64,000 nt of DNA from Rhizophagus irregularis (lineage: Eukaryota; Glomeromycota; Glomeromycetes; Glomerales; Glomeraceae), in assembly GCF_026210795.1 (NCBI RefSeq), contig NC_089459.1:2604001-2668000 (forward strand), written 5' to 3'. The notes beneath the pieces are model-generated. The model was not told where the DNA came from. It made no database searches and saw only the letters and a list, made by a program, of their open reading frames with translations. The translations under genes and the position numbers were made by a program. This document shows positions 37,201-51,573 of this stretch, one piece after another (the first letter of the stretch is position 1; the number at the start of each line of letters is the position of its first letter).

Positions 37201-38175
37201 TTTTTTGTTTACCTTACAATACAAAGGTTAACCGCATTATTTATTTGCCATACGTTTTACCTTAAATTACCTTAAATCTAAAAAAGAAAATTATCGGGTT
37301 GATTCTTATGGAGAATTCCTCTTTTATTTTCGCGAAAAAACCAGAATGATATGATAAATTAATTGAGGTAAAATATTTTAATAAAGCACAACATGTAAAC
37401 AATGAGATAAGATATTGTCTGGGTTCGTCAAATTTGTTCAATCTTTATTCGGGTTCTTTATTCCGGTTATTTAAGATGATTGATAGTGATTATATTGTGT
37501 ACATCCTTTTTTTTAAGTGAATCTTTATAAAAGAGAATTCATCCTTTTTAATTGGTCTCCTTTTTTATCAGTTGATATAGAAAAATGACAATGTGTGATT
37601 ATTAATTGGATCGTCTTTTGATTCATTTTTACGGTATTATTAAAAAATATATATACCTTATGTATATAATATATACATATATATTTGTATATATATACTG
37701 ATATACAATTATATAATTTTTAATTTAAATCGATTTAATAATGAGGAAAATAAATAAAAATGTATGATAATTAAATGCGTGGCATTTACTTTTTAATCTA
37801 TTTAAATAATGGGGGGGAAAAGATTTAATTAATTCAAAAAAAAAAAAATGCAATTTTTTTTTTATACGTAAATATAACGTAATTATAATTAATATACGCA
37901 AGTACAATATACAATCGCAAGTACAATATACAATTATACGATATATAATACATTGGTGATAAATTAAAATAACATGCGTGTATTTAATTAAAACTTTCAC
38001 GGAATTTTTATTGATCCGTGAAACTCCGTTTGAACGAATTATCTATAAACTCTATCAATATTCATTGATCCGTTCGGAAAGTTCAATTACATGTACAGCG
38101 ACATGAAGGAAAAAAATTTTTTTTTAATTTATTTTATACATTTATTTAGTTTTATTTAATTTTTTATATTATATA

Positions 38176-38206
<31 letters not shown>

Positions 38207-40474
38207 TTATTATATAGTATATAGTATATAGTATAGTATTTTTTTTTATTTTTTTATTTTATTTTATTTTATTTTATTTATTTTTGGTTTTATTAAACAT
38301 CAAAAGTACTTAATTTGGAGATGAAAGAAGATCGGATAAAAAAAACTTTGAAAATCATCACACGTTAGAGAATACAGGTGTGTAACGTACATATGTCTTG
38401 ATACATGGATATTTATTTTTAGTATTTAAAAAAACTAGATTAGGTAAACATACAAACAATTTAAACAATTTAATCGATAAACATGGGTTAATTGTACAGG
38501 GGCAATTAATCTCAATCCCAAATTAAGTAATACATTCAGGCGGTCATTTTTTTCCGAAACATTTTTAACGGGCCTTATTATTTACATTTAGGAAAAAGTT
38601 TTTCTATACGACTTTTTATGATTCTTTTCTTATCTTCTAATGATAGATATATTAAAAAAAGTTTTTATTTGTAATGTAATAAACCTTCTTTTTTTTTTTA
38701 TGATTTATTTTTTTTTATTTTTACATTTTTTTTACATTTTTTTTTTTCTCCTCTTTCGAATTTCCGAATAAAGTTAAAGAGAAAATTTCCATTGTTAACT
38801 TAGAAATTTCATTTAAATATTAGTAGACTAATTAGAAAAACAAAATAACCATAAAGGTTCTTATTTATTTAATTATTTTTTTTTTTTATATATTTCGGTT
38901 ATTTACGGTTACTCTGCCACAAAAAAAATTATATTAGATAAACGCCTTGTCGTATAACCGATTGATTTCCCTTTCGAAAATTAATGAAGCGAATGAATCA
39001 ATTTTGATTTATTATTGCGAAATATGGACATTTAATAAATATAAAAAAAAAATTTTTTTTTTTTTTTTCTCTTCATATATTAAAAAAGAGCTATTCAATG
39101 GGTTCATACGTTGTATAAAAAAAGCGAAGTAAATTGGTTTAAAAACAAAAAAAAAAAAAAGTGAGCAAGTAAAGTTTTAAGGGGTGAAATTTTTTTTTTT
39201 TAAAAAGAAATGTAAGAGAAATGTCGAGAATCTAACTAAATTTGGGCAGATTGGATAATTTATTTTTTTTCAGGGTATTAAAAAAGTTTTTTTTTTAGGG
39301 AGGGAGGGTGTGATCTTTAAGAAGGTTGTTAAAAAAACGATTTACTATTTTTTTTTTTTGATCGACAATTTCGACAATCATAGCCCCCCCCCCGGCTTAC
39401 ATCATTTGCATTATTACATTATTTACATTATTTTACCAAAATAATTTTTTTTTTTTATATGTACATATGTACATAAAATTGGATAAAAAGTTGAATATCA
39501 CAAAATAAATTCTTTGATAACTATATAAAGTAAATTATGTGATAAAACTGAAAAGTATTTTAATTTTTAAAATAAAAAAAATATATATATTATTATTATT
39601 GTTTGTGTTCCGTTTCTCACCTGTTCTTTGAGCAAGCAGCTTTGTTTATTACCTGCCAATCAAAATTCTCAAATAATTAAAATAGGACCAAAATAAAAAT
39701 CACTGTAAAAAAGCTATAACATTTTAGTAATGAGGTTTAACATAAATAAATTTGATTTTGTATACAAGTTTTTAATATAAATAATCGGATAATACTTTGA
39801 CGTTAGGAACTTTAAAGAATCGAAAAAAAAAAACAAATTTAAATAAAAATATTTTTTTTTTTTTCGGTTTAAAAAAATTTTTTATTTATAAAGATAAGGT
39901 AGCTTTCATTTTCTCTCTCTTTCTCTTTTTTTTTTTCTTCTTTTAAAAAAAAAATTATCATACATTTTTTTTTTTACAAGTCTTTTCTCCTCCAAAAACA
40001 CCTTTCCTCAAAAAACCTTTTTTTTTTTTTCAAAAAAAAAAAAACGAAAGTAAAGAAGAAAACAAAAAATTTTTGTTGAAGAAAAAAAAATTGTAAAGAT
40101 TTCACGTCATTAAATCCAAAGATTGGATTATTTACGATCATTTTTCAGTATTTATTCTCGTACGTTCGTCTCTATTATATTTATTATATTTGGAAATAAA
40201 TATTTTATTTATTTATTTATTTTTCTTCTTTTTTTTAAAAAAAAAAATTCTTTTTTTTTTTGTTGTGTTATCATTATTTTTCTTTCAACAATTTAGTATA
40301 CGGAGAAAAGCTTTTCTTTTTAATAATTTATTTTTTTTCCCGCCTGTTCCTTTATCTCACTCGGTGATATTCACAAATTTACCATATATATCATTTTATA
40401 TAATACATATATATTATATATATATATATTATTTTTGTAGTTTTGTCACCTATTAAAAAAAAAAATATTTCAAA
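34266..40474. other. A+T-rich gene desert and upstream region of the HMG-box gene
   Basis: No credible gene was seen. It contains a (CACACATA)n stretch near 35475, long (TTTTATT)n near 38150-38285, and poly-A/poly-T runs throughout. The last ~500 bp is rich in alternating poly-pyrimidine and poly-purine blocks, similar to the upstream region of the gene at 20757, and probably holds the promoter and 5' UTR of the HMG gene. Confidence 0.5.
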
Positions 40475-42215
40475 ATGGATTCCAAAATAAATAATGATAT
40501 TGATTCATCTTCCTCCGACTCCACATCAAAACCTTCCACGACCTCGATAAGAACCAATAATAAACAAAAGGTTCCATTCACATTAAAATATCAATTAAAT
40601 ATTCGTAAGAATTCAAATGATTCATCCTCTACCGTTAATTCCCCTCTTCCAATTGGCGCACAAAGTGGACTGCTTGCAGACCTAACTTTTGATCAGGATA
40701 AAGGACAGTTTTTGTGGGCAACCGAAGGCTACCAACAGGTAAATATATATATACGTATATATATATATTTTAAAAACTTGAATAATAAATTTATTTTCTT
40801 TATAGAATTTAAAGAAAAGACGTGTGACAAATAATTCAAACACCGGTGGTAATTCATCACCAAAACCTTATGATATGTGTAAAGTTCCAAGACCACCTAA
40901 CGCGTTCATTATATATCACAGAAATAAATCTAAGGAGTTGGCAAAATTTAAGTCTAATGGAAAAAGTGAATCCAATGAACGTCATCCATCAAAAACAGTT
41001 GCAGAAATGTGGAAAGAAGAGCCCGCTGAGATTAAATTACAATATCAAAGAGAAGCAGATTTGGCCCTTGTAGAACATAAAAAGAAATATCCTTTTTATA
41101 AATATAAACCTAAAAAGAAGGATGGTAAAAATAAATCAAAATCCCAACAAGTTAATAATAAAACTTCAAAAAATAAAAAATCATCATCAATAAAATCTTC
41201 AAATGACAATAAAGATAATAAGAAAGAAATAAGTAATGAAGATGATGATTCTCAAGTTCCTATAGAACATAGAAAGCAAGCGGCCATGGAATCTGCTTTT
41301 ACCGTATTTGATTTAGATACTCCAAAGGAAAATAGTAATAATAATAATAATAATAATTCTCCACATAGTCCAACGAACAATATTACCATGTCAAATCCAC
41401 AAGTTATGACCCCAATTTGGACTGATTATGATAAACAATTTTTTGATAGTCCAATTAACGAACGATTAAATTACTCTCCTTTACAATTACCTTCACCACA
41501 ACCACAATCACAATCACAACAACAACAACCACCACCACCATCATGTCAATGTACAACCCATTGTGTAAATAACAACAACAATAATAATAATGGTGTTGCA
41601 AGTATTGCATCCGTTACAACAGCTTTAGAAACATTATCTTCAGAGCAATGGAACGCGGTATCTGAAATATTTAGTAATGTACTGGAATGTATGGGGGTAA
41701 TGCCTCACTGTAATAATCCGACAACCCCAATAGAAGCAACACCAACTTCAATAGCGCCTATATCAGGTATGTCAGGAATTGCACCCTCAGGAATGTCCCA
41801 AAACTCAATAGCCGGAATTGATATTACAACACCAACAACAACATTGGATAATATGATGATGACAACTTTTAATACTACAGATTATTTTCAAATTACTGCG
41901 CATGACTGGAATGATATGGATATTGATGATATGGGTGACATAGCAACAAACTACGTTGTACCCTCACAATCAGCTTCGGAATCTGTTCCCCCGCCAACGC
42001 CAACCAGTCCAACTGATTATTTGTCTTGGGCTACATCTACACATCAATCAATAGATTCTCAATTTGCTGTTGCTGATCCAATAACCAATGTTACTGAACA
42101 ATTTTCACAAATAAATCAAGCAACCAATAGTGATTTATTTACTTCAGCAGATAGCGATAATATTTGTACTTTATTTAATTCAGATTTTGATAGCGATTTT
42201 AATTTTACATTATAA
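40475..42215 (+). CDS. MATA_HMG-type HMG-box transcription factor, 557 aa
   Basis: Two exons, 40475-40738 and 40806-42215, joined in frame across a 67 nt intron (GTAAAT...TATAG). The product is 557 aa. Residues 1-80 are Ser/Thr/Asn-rich and include DKGQFLWATEGYQQ. The HMG box spans about residues 115-193: it opens VPRPPNAFIIYHRNK, has HPSKTVAEMWKEEP in the middle and ends YPFYKYKPKKK, the arrangement of fungal mating-type-like (MATA) HMG boxes that bind the minor groove. A basic Lys-rich stretch follows, likely nuclear localisation. The remaining ~350 residues are low-complexity (poly-Asn, Gln/Pro, Thr/Pro) and end in an acidic Asp/Phe tail that could activate transcription. AMF genomes carry many MATA_HMG genes, and the mating role of any one is unproven. 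The gene stands alone in the desert. Confidence 0.95.
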
Positions 42216-43604
42216 TAGTAATAATTATAATAAATTAATATATACCTAAAAATAAAAAAAAAAATAAAAATTTAAATAACAACACAAATATACAAATATA
42301 ATTTTTTTTCTTATTCTCTTTCTATATTTTCTTTCTTTTCTTTTTTTTTAATTAAATTATATATACATAATATTTCTCTTTTTTTTTTTAATTTCATTCT
42401 ATTTATTTTATTTATTCATTTTTTTTGTACATTTTCTTTTTTTTTTTTTTGTACATTTTTATTTAGAAACCTAATTATATATATGTAAAAAAAAAAGAAA
42501 AGAAAAAGAAAAAAAAGAAAAGAGAAAAGAAGAAAAATGATTGTTTATAGATTATTTTTTTTTTAATAAATACATAAGCATATGGCATATGGTTTGATTT
42601 TTAATGTAATACTTTCAATAAATGATAAATTCTTTTTTTTTTTCTTTCTTTTTTTTTTTTGAAAAAAAAAATTAAAAACATTTTTTTTGAATTTTGAATT
42701 AACCTTTTTTTTTTTTTTGAAATGATATTTTATTACTGAAACCTTTAAAATTGTCATTTATCGAAAGAAATATTTGTCGTCTATCATTTGAAATTAATTG
42801 TCAATTGAAATTTGTCATGTCATTGAAATTTTGTCATTGAAATTTTGTCACATTGAGATTGTCATTCATTAAAATTGTGAAATTGTCATTGAAGTTGTCG
42901 TTCGATGCCTTATCGGATGAAATTTATCGGAAGAGATTTTTTGTCGGTTATAGGGTAAATTTGTTTGTTGAACGGAATTTCCTATACGTTTTATTATTTG
43001 TCCCTGTAATTTTTTAATGTTTATCGGATAAATTTCCTTTACTTATTTGTTTGTTCGAGATTTTCTATACTTTTTTTTTTTTAAAAAAAAAATTCCATGC
43101 TTTGTTTTACTTGAACGAAAATAGAATGAATAGAATTTTTTTTATTTCTTAGAATAAAAAACTTAATAACTAAAGTAATAAAATAAATAAATAAATAAAT
43201 AATTATTTTTTTTTGTTTTAAAAAGAAAGGATAAACGAAATGAATAAATAATATTGACGATACTATTTGTTTTACAGATTACGAATATCATTTTAGTAAT
43301 AATAAAAATATATATATATTATAATGAAAACTTATTTAAATTAATTTATATTTGAACTTATATTACGCTTATACAATTTTGTTTAAAATGATAAATTAAA
43401 AATTTTTAGTAATAATGAAAATAATCTTTTTAGTAATAATAGATAATGAAATAATGTAATTAAATAAAAACAAAAAGTTTATGGAATGATATTAATTTCT
43501 AAAAATAAAGATTAGTATTGTAATAGAAAATGCATTTTTTCTCAAAATAGTAAATTTTCGTAAAGAAATGATATCAAAAAAATGCCGAATGTTTCAATTT
43601 TTTT

Positions 43605-44390
43605 CAACGTTTCAACTTTTCAATGTCTCAAAATGGCTCAAATGTTTCAAATGTTTCAAAGTCTCAAATATATTAAAAATTTTTTAACATTTTTTTACTA
43701 AAACAAAGAGATTATTTTTTCGTAAAGAACAAAGTATCTTGATGATATCAATGTCATAATGTCACAATGTAATGTCACAATGTTTCAATATCTCATGTTT
43801 CAAAGTAATAAAGTTTATAAAGTTTGAACTTTAATATTTAATTAATTTTACTACTATGAACTTTATAGTATGAACTTTATTAATTTTAATTAGTATGAGC
43901 CTTATTAATTTTGTTAGTACGAGCTTATTAATTTTATTAGTACGAGATTTATTAATTTTATTAGTACGAGCTTTATTAATTTTATTTAAATTTCTTAATC
44001 ATATTAATTCGTTAAATCATTAAATCGTATATATTCGTTAAATCATTAAATCGTGTATATTCGTTAAATCGTATATATTCGTTAAATCATTAAATTGTAT
44101 ATATTCATTAAATCGTTAAATTGTATATATTCGTTAAATCGTTAAATTGTATATATTAGTTAAATCGTATATATTCGTCAAATTACTTTATCATAATATA
44201 TTCGTTAACATGTTAATTTTATTAAATTTCTTAATTATATTAATTCGATATATTCGTTAGTCAATTTATAATTCGTTGTATTTGTTGTCTATTGTGTCTA
44301 TTGTGTATTTGTCGTCTATTACTTAATCATATATATCCGTTCTTATATATCCATTATCATATATATATACTTCGTCAATTCAACTCGTTG
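43605..44390 (+). repeat. Series of short tandem-repeat families
   Basis: Consecutive degenerate arrays: (ATGTTTCAA)n near 43605-43675 and 43760-43805; TAGTACGAGCTTTATTAATT near 43860-43990; and CGTTAAATCATTAAATCGTA near 44010-44190. Boundaries are soft. Confidence 0.75.
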
Positions 44391-46029
44391 TAATACAAAA
44401 TTTCCTTATCATGTCAATTCAATTTGTCAGCTCGTTAAATTTCCTTATTTTATCAATTCTTTTAAAACTTTTGACATACAGATTAAACAACATTTTTAGG
44501 CAATCAAATCAATAAAATTGACGCGTTCAAATAAGTCATTGATTTTAACCTTAAATTAATAAACCTGTTTAAAAAATTATTAAAAATTATAATAAAAATC
44601 AAGAAGATCTCCTTGGAAAAGGGTTCAAAAAGGGTTCATAAATATTAAATGATCATAAGATTTCTAAATAAACGTTAATCGTTCTTCATTTTATTAATTC
44701 ATTTTAAGGGTATCACTAAATATAAATACAATTAAAAAAAAAAAAATTTATAATAAATAATTTATATCTGTTGTTAAACTAATTAAATAGTATGTATAAA
44801 AAAGGGTTCATTCGAAAAAAAAAATTTAAGGTTTCAAATATTTTGAATTTCAAATAAAGAAAAAACCAATTATCAAACAATTATTAACCAATTATTACCA
44901 TTTTTTTAATTTGTTTATGTTTTAATAACAAAAAGAAATCGTAAATCTTTAACAAAAAAAATAAAGAAATTATTAGTTTCTTTTCTTTCATCAAAATTAT
45001 CGATTGATAAATATTTTGTTGATCGAAAAAAAGTGACTAGGTGATTCTTCGTAGGGGGAGAAAGGGGAGTAGCAATTACAACATTAAAACATTACAACAT
45101 TAAAACATTAAAACATTACAACAACGTTAATAACATTAATAACATTACACCTTTTTTTCCATTGTCATTTTTTCGGTCGATGAAAAATTTTGCTTAACTA
45201 ATAAATTAAAATTCTCCTAATTAGGTAATTAATGCTGCGTCTTTTCGTCTTTTTGACATATACAAGGGTGATATTGTTCATCGTGACAAGGGTTAAAAAA
45301 TAAACAATGATGATACAAGTCTATTGTTAATAAAGAAAACCTGTTATATATATTTATATATAATAATATATATATGATATATATGATATATAAATAAATT
45401 TCCAAATATAAATTTATTAACTTCTAAATAATCACAATACGTAAATCAAGAAGCAAGTGGTAAATCATCAAATATTTTTTACATGTGTACGATAAGTATT
45501 AATGTGCATAAACAAGTTTATTTTATAATGAAGAAAATAATAAAAACATTTTAAATTAAGTTTCTTTCCATGAGAAAAAAAATAAAAACACATGAAAAAT
45601 TCTTGCACTGCTCACATTGTACATATTATACATACACATACATATTTAAACACGCATATAACTATCTAAAGTAAAAACAATTTCAATTTTTCCATATTTA
45701 ATTAATTGATCGGTAAAGAAGCTTATTAATAACATAATAATAGTTGAAACAATCATTTTCATTACGTAACCTTCTCAAAATCAGAAAAGAGTTATTTGAT
45801 CACACAAAATCACACCTTTTTTTTTTTTTGAACAATTTGAAAACAATTTAAATTTTTTTTAATATAGGAAGGTAACATAAAAGCTTGAATGTTTATATTT
45901 TTGTTTATATAAAAAAAAAATCTGTGTTTCGGTGGTTCGGTGTTTCGGTGTTTCGGTGTAAAAAATATTAAATCCCAAAAAATTCACAAGTTGACCAACG
46001 AGAATATAGGGATTCACATATTAGTATAT

Positions 46030-46500
46030 TTATTATTAGCATATTAGTATATATATTTATTATATAGCACATAACTTCGTATTAGCACATACTCACATTG
46101 CTATATTACTCACATATTGACATTGCTTATACACATTGCTCATTTTGCTCACATTTACTCACATTACTCGCATATTCTTATATTCAAATATTCTCATTTA
46201 CTCATTTATCTCATTCATTCTCTTTTTTTTTTAATAATAATAATACATGATTGTTATCAGTTATAGTAGTGCGTATGCATTCTCTTTTTTTCAAATGTCT
46301 TGCATACAATATAAAATTATTCTTAAATATTGTTATTGTTATTTTTGTACATTTCGACACATTTAAAACAATTTTAAACATTTCACAAATTTCACACAAA
46401 TTTCACACATTTTAAACATTAAAAATATTTCACACATTTCAAAACATTTCACACATTTTAAACATTAAAATATTTCACACATTTCACACATTTCCACATA
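46030..46500 (+). repeat. CTCACATT and CATTTCACA minisatellites
   Basis: Units such as TTGCTCACATT and TATTAGCACATA at about 46030-46210, then many copies of ACATTTCACAC / ACATTTTAAAC at about 46360-46500. Confidence 0.75.
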
Positions 46501-49500
46501 CAATTTTTCATTAAAGACTATCTTCGATTTGTTCTTTAAAATAAACCTTAAAAATAAAATATTCTTTTGAACTAAACCATTAATATAAAATTAATTGGTA
46601 AATTTGTGTAATTACGTATTAATCACATAAAAAATTATCAATGAGAAAATAATGCATTTTTTTTTTATTTTTGTTGTAGATCCAATGTGATGATTAAGCG
46701 TCATAATACGATAAAATTCATAATTTCCAATAATTCATTTTAGCGGGTAAATTGGGTAAATTCAAATATCACATTACCGTTATATTTTTTTTTTTTTGTT
46801 TTTTTTTTAAACAAATTTTTTCAAATTAATAATTACAAATAAGCAGGGTATAAATATTTAAAGATAATGTAAAGCATCACCCTAACTTTAAAAAAAAAAA
46901 ATTTATTTATTATTTAGATTTGTTTCACTCATGCCCTTTAAAAAATTCGTATAAAGTTAAAGATCATCTATTTATTAGTATGACAATATTTTGTATATAT
47001 AATCGTATAGGTGGGTTTCAGTTGTTACAATTTGTTAACAACATGAAAAATTTATTTATGAAAATCCCGTTTTTTATCGTAAACAGACGAACAATTAAAA
47101 TTATTTTAAAAGAAACCAAGGCAGTTAAAAATTTGTAAATAAATAAAAACTTTAAAAAATTTTTTATTTTCGCCTAAAATACCTATTATGGGATCTATCA
47201 CGTACTATGTAGAGACGTTAAATATTATTTATCATATAAACAAATTATTTCAATATGGAAATTATTTGTTTGCGTAAAAGAAAGTAAAGAAAAAAGGTTT
47301 TCATTTGTTTTACTAAGAAAAGATTAAATGATAAGATTTTAATATGTTTTTAATATGTTTAATATGTTTTTATTCCTAATTTATAATTACAATAAAAAAT
47401 TAATATGTGATTGATTCAAAAATTTTTGTCTCATGAATCCTGTTTTGTGTTTGTTACCTATAATAAATACTAATAAATAACCTTATTTATCTTTTTCCTT
47501 CTCTTCCCCGTCCTTTCCTTTATCTCTCTTCTATTATGTAATCATGATATATATCAATTTATTATTCGTTCGCATAACTTTATTACATTGTTTGTAAGAA
47601 AATCACAAATATATTAAACTCTTTGTTAAAAATTATCAAGGCATTCTAAAAGAATTTTTATTCATTCCCGTAAATTTTATAAAGAATTTTTAATTTCCGG
47701 AATATGTTGATGCATTCAGCATTCATCATTATTTTATTACTTTACTACACACATGAAAAATTTTAAAAAAAACAAACAAGCGATAAAAGTATCACTGTTT
47801 AATTAACTTTTTTCCTATGCATATCATATGATCAATTTTAAAAAAGGAAACTTTCTTTTTCTTTTCTTTAAAAAGGAACATTTAGTAAATAAATAAATAG
47901 AAATCCCTCTATTATTTTTTCTTTTAGATTATGTTATACTTATATTATTGTAGCTTTATTTAAGTAATTGAAATACCGATTATTTATGGTTTCTCCACAT
48001 GTTTATTTTTTTACACCGTTTCTCTCGCGCAAATCCGAAATTTATATATCACATATGAAATCATATCATGTTATGTTTAAAATGTTTAAAATATCTAAAA
48101 TATCTCAACCCCCCATTCCACATTATTCGAGGGGTTCAAATTTGAGGTCTTTTTTTTTTCCAAAAAATATTTATTGATTGTACTTTTTAACTTGTAATTC
48201 TCTGTATTACCTTAAATTAAAGTTCTGGTCATCTTACTAAAATTCTTTTATTATTATTTTTTTTTCAGATTTATGATAAACAATTCGCGTTATTAAAATT
48301 TATATTTTAATTATATCGAATTCTTTAAAAATTTTCCGTTAGTTTATTTTCAATAAGGATCCAATTATAAAATATTTCATTTAACTATGATATATAAAGT
48401 TACTATTGCTTCTTTTATTATACATGATCATCATAATCCCGTATCATCCGATCAATTTTTTAAGGAAAATAACAAAAGTTAAAAAAAAAATAAAAAAAAA
48501 AATATTAATGTAACATGGTTCATATAAGTTTAACATGGTACAAAATTTTTAATTTATTTTAATTATTGGTTCTAATAATAATTGGTTCCTTTTTTTTTTT
48601 TTTTGCTTTAAAGTACAAATATATATATATTTTTCAATATTCTATCGGAAAATCATCTTTCTAGTAATGTAGTATTACTATTACTTAATTACTACGTGTA
48701 AAAAAATGAGAGTGTAGGTTGATCATAAAAAAGTTGTTTTTATATATCGGCAATTATTGTCCCGATGTATTGTACCTCTCAACCCCTTTCCCGCGAAATT
48801 TTTTTTACGTCATTTTATGATTGAGAATCTAACTTTATAAGAAAATGATGTTATCTGTTAATCCAACGTAATCTACCAGTTTCATTAGCTATAATTTATA
48901 CTGCATATTTGACTAATGAAAATCGTAATAATGTTTTTATGCGCATTGTTGCAGTTTATTTCCATTACCCTGCCAACCAACTTTTTTGCGTCGGAGCATA
49001 TATTTAATTATTCCTTTTTTTGGTTCATTCATTTTGACATATGCGTCATTTTTTTCGTTTCACTACTTAAGACCCACGCATTCCGTTCCGTTAACCGAAA
49101 AAATTAAAATATTAATCTATGCATGTTTATACTTTTGCCAAATTAAAAAATTGGATTACTAATAATTACTCATTCGTCGTTAAACATTATGTATTACACA
49201 AGTATACCCAATATTTGAGTAATTCAAACACTTAAATATTTAAACATTTAAACATTTTTTTTTTATGTCCCAATCATGAATCCAAATATATATTTTTTTT
49301 TTCATTGAAATTTTCGTCTTTTTTTTTATGTCACTGGTCACTGGTGTTACTTTTAAATAATTCGGGGAAATAAATATGATGAATTTCTAATAAAAATAAT
49401 TTTTTTTTTTTCGCGCAGTGCATAAATGATATGTTACATTTATGTTCCTTTCATGTTTTTCTATTTTAATTTTTTTTCTTGGTATAAAATGATTCGTTAA

Positions 49501-50596
49501 AAAAAAAATTTTAATCATTATTGGTATTCACAAATGTATATTCGGGTATTACGTTTGATGTGAGGTAATCCTTATATAAATACATATTATGCATATATAG
49601 TTTTATTTTATTTTATTTTATTTTATAATATTTATATTAATATTTTTTTATTTTTATTTTTTTTTATTTTTATTAATTATTATTATTATTATTAATTATT
49701 ATTATTGATTTTTTTTATTTTTATTTTTATATTTTTTATATTTTTATATTTTTATATTTTTATATTTTTGTATTTTTGTATTTTTGTATTTTTGTAATTT
49801 ATTTTATTCTTCTTTTTTCTTTAATTTTCTTTCTTTTTCCTTTTCTTTTTCTGTTTCTTTGTTATTTTTTGTTATTTTTTTTGTTATTTTTTTTTTTAGC
49901 GCGACAAAAACAAATAATTAACAAGCATGATTATTTAGAATATCGTGGAATATCATGTATGAGATTTCGTGATTTGTTGATATTTGTTGATGTTCTTCTT
50001 TTATTTTATTTTATTTTTTTTTTTGTTACCTTACTACCCAAAAAAACGATTCTTTTAATTAAAAAACTTTATTTTCATTTGATATTTGATATTATTATGC
50101 GTATTTTTTTTTTAGTCTAAAATAAATAAATAATTAAAAAAAAAAAATAAAGGGATCAAAAACGGAAAGATGAAAAGATTATCTCTTTTTTTTTTTTGTA
50201 ATCATTAATTATTAAAATTATTAATAATTTGTCTCTCTCCCCTTAAAAAAAAATTTTTTTTTTTTTTAAATTATCATATTTAGAATGTACCGTACTGTAA
50301 CTGCTGTACATACGTATAGGATATTACAGTATTTATTGGATCGATCTTTTAAATCAACACATAACATATCAATATTGCTATAAAGAAAATCTATAACATA
50401 TTTGGTTTTAAGAAAGAATCATGCTTTATATTTAAAATTATATTTAAAATTGATTATTTATATATAATAGATTATCAAACGTTGGTTTGAAACTTAAAAA
50501 AAGAATTTGTTCGTTTGATAATTTTATTATAATTAATAAATCGGAATTATCAATTTTATTAATATAAAAAAAGAATGATTAATAATGCACTGAGTA

Positions 50597-50669
50597 GCTC
50601 TAGTGGTGTAGTGGTTATCACGCGTGCTTCACACGCACGAGGCCCTCGGTTCGATCCCGAGCTGGAGCA
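50597..50669 (+). tRNA. tRNA-Val (anticodon CAC)
   Basis: A 73 nt cloverleaf. The acceptor stem GCTCTAG (50597-50603) pairs with CTGGAGC (50662-50668) with one G-U, and the discriminator is A. The anticodon stem is CGTGC/GCACG around the loop TTCACAC, with anticodon CAC at 50630-50632, which reads valine codon GUG. The T arm is CTCGG-TTCGATC-CCGAG and includes a good B box. There is no intron and no encoded CCA. A short T run downstream could serve as Pol III terminator. Despite its A+T-rich surroundings it is fully intact. Confidence 0.97.
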
Positions 50670-51573
50670 AAATCACTTTAAATTTTAAAAAATTTAGTTT
50701 ACATTATATGTATTACACACAAAATTTTCACATAACTTTTTTTTTTGTCATGTGATTTTTCATCAACTTTAAAATTTTTTTTTTATATCTGATAGTTGGA
50801 TCATATCATTCACATAAAATAAAAATAGTTGGATCATATCATTCATATCAAATAATTCTAATCTTAAGATTAATTATCTTTTTCATCTTGGTAAGGAATT
50901 TTTCTTTTTGGGATGGTCTTTGTTGGTTTTTGGTTTTTGTTGAATTATTAATTAATTTATTTATTTTTTTTTTAAAAAAAAAATTGATTATTTTCACATC
51001 GTATTATTTATAACTGCCCATCAAACCCAAATCACCTTTTATTAATTTTTCATCATTCTTTTTTTTTTCAAGTTAATCAATGATTGCCATGATCTAATTT
51101 CTAATTCTCAAACAAGTAATACAAGATCAATCGTAAAAAAAAAAATTTTACAAATTATAAAATTTACAAGTGTCCAATTCCTCCAAAAAAAAAAAAAAAA
51201 AATAAAAGAGAAAAATAGAAAAAAAGATGAAGAAAGAAAGGAAAAAAACCAATGTCCGTCTATTATTGTACTTTTTATATTTGAATATACAAAGAATTTT
51301 TTTTTTCTTTTGTGCCTAACAAAATAAGCTTTTTACTATTGAGAAGGAATACTATTGTCTAAGTAAACTGTAAATTATATATATTTTTACAAGGTTCTAT
51401 TGGTTAAACTGAATGTTGGTATCCATTCAACTTTTTTTGTGATGATATATAATATTATGTCTATCTATGTTTGTATCTGTTTAGTATTTTAAGTTCTATA
51501 TTATCTTCTGACATCTTTAACGATATAACGATACCATTTGATAAATGTTTATTATTATTTTTCTATTAATAAT
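50670..51573. other. Spacer between tRNA-Val and the E2F 3' end
   Basis: A+T-rich, with one ~18 bp direct repeat (AGTTGGATCATATCATTCA at about 50792 and 50827). The right part is the 3' UTR region of the reverse-strand E2F gene. No gene seen. Confidence 0.5.

Larger units (their letters stand above)
42216..50596. other. A+T-rich gene desert
   Basis: No credible gene was seen in 8.4 kb. The first ~300 bp is 3' UTR and terminator region of the HMG gene. The rest is homopolymers, minisatellites and (TTTTA)n arrays, notably at 49600-49800. Small open frames at 46920-47138, 47968-48177 and 48916-49107 have no context or domain and are probably chance. Confidence 0.5.

Noticed and set aside
40190-40456. 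88-codon frame just upstream of the HMG gene
   Set aside because: Consists of Phe/Ile/Tyr from poly-T; lies in the likely 5' UTR and promoter.
46920-47138. 72-codon forward frame
   Set aside because: No recognisable domain or gene context; length is expected by chance in 8 kb of open A/T sequence.
49776-50120. 114-codon hydrophobic frame
   Set aside because: First third is poly-T derived and the rest has no motif; no start context or neighbours.
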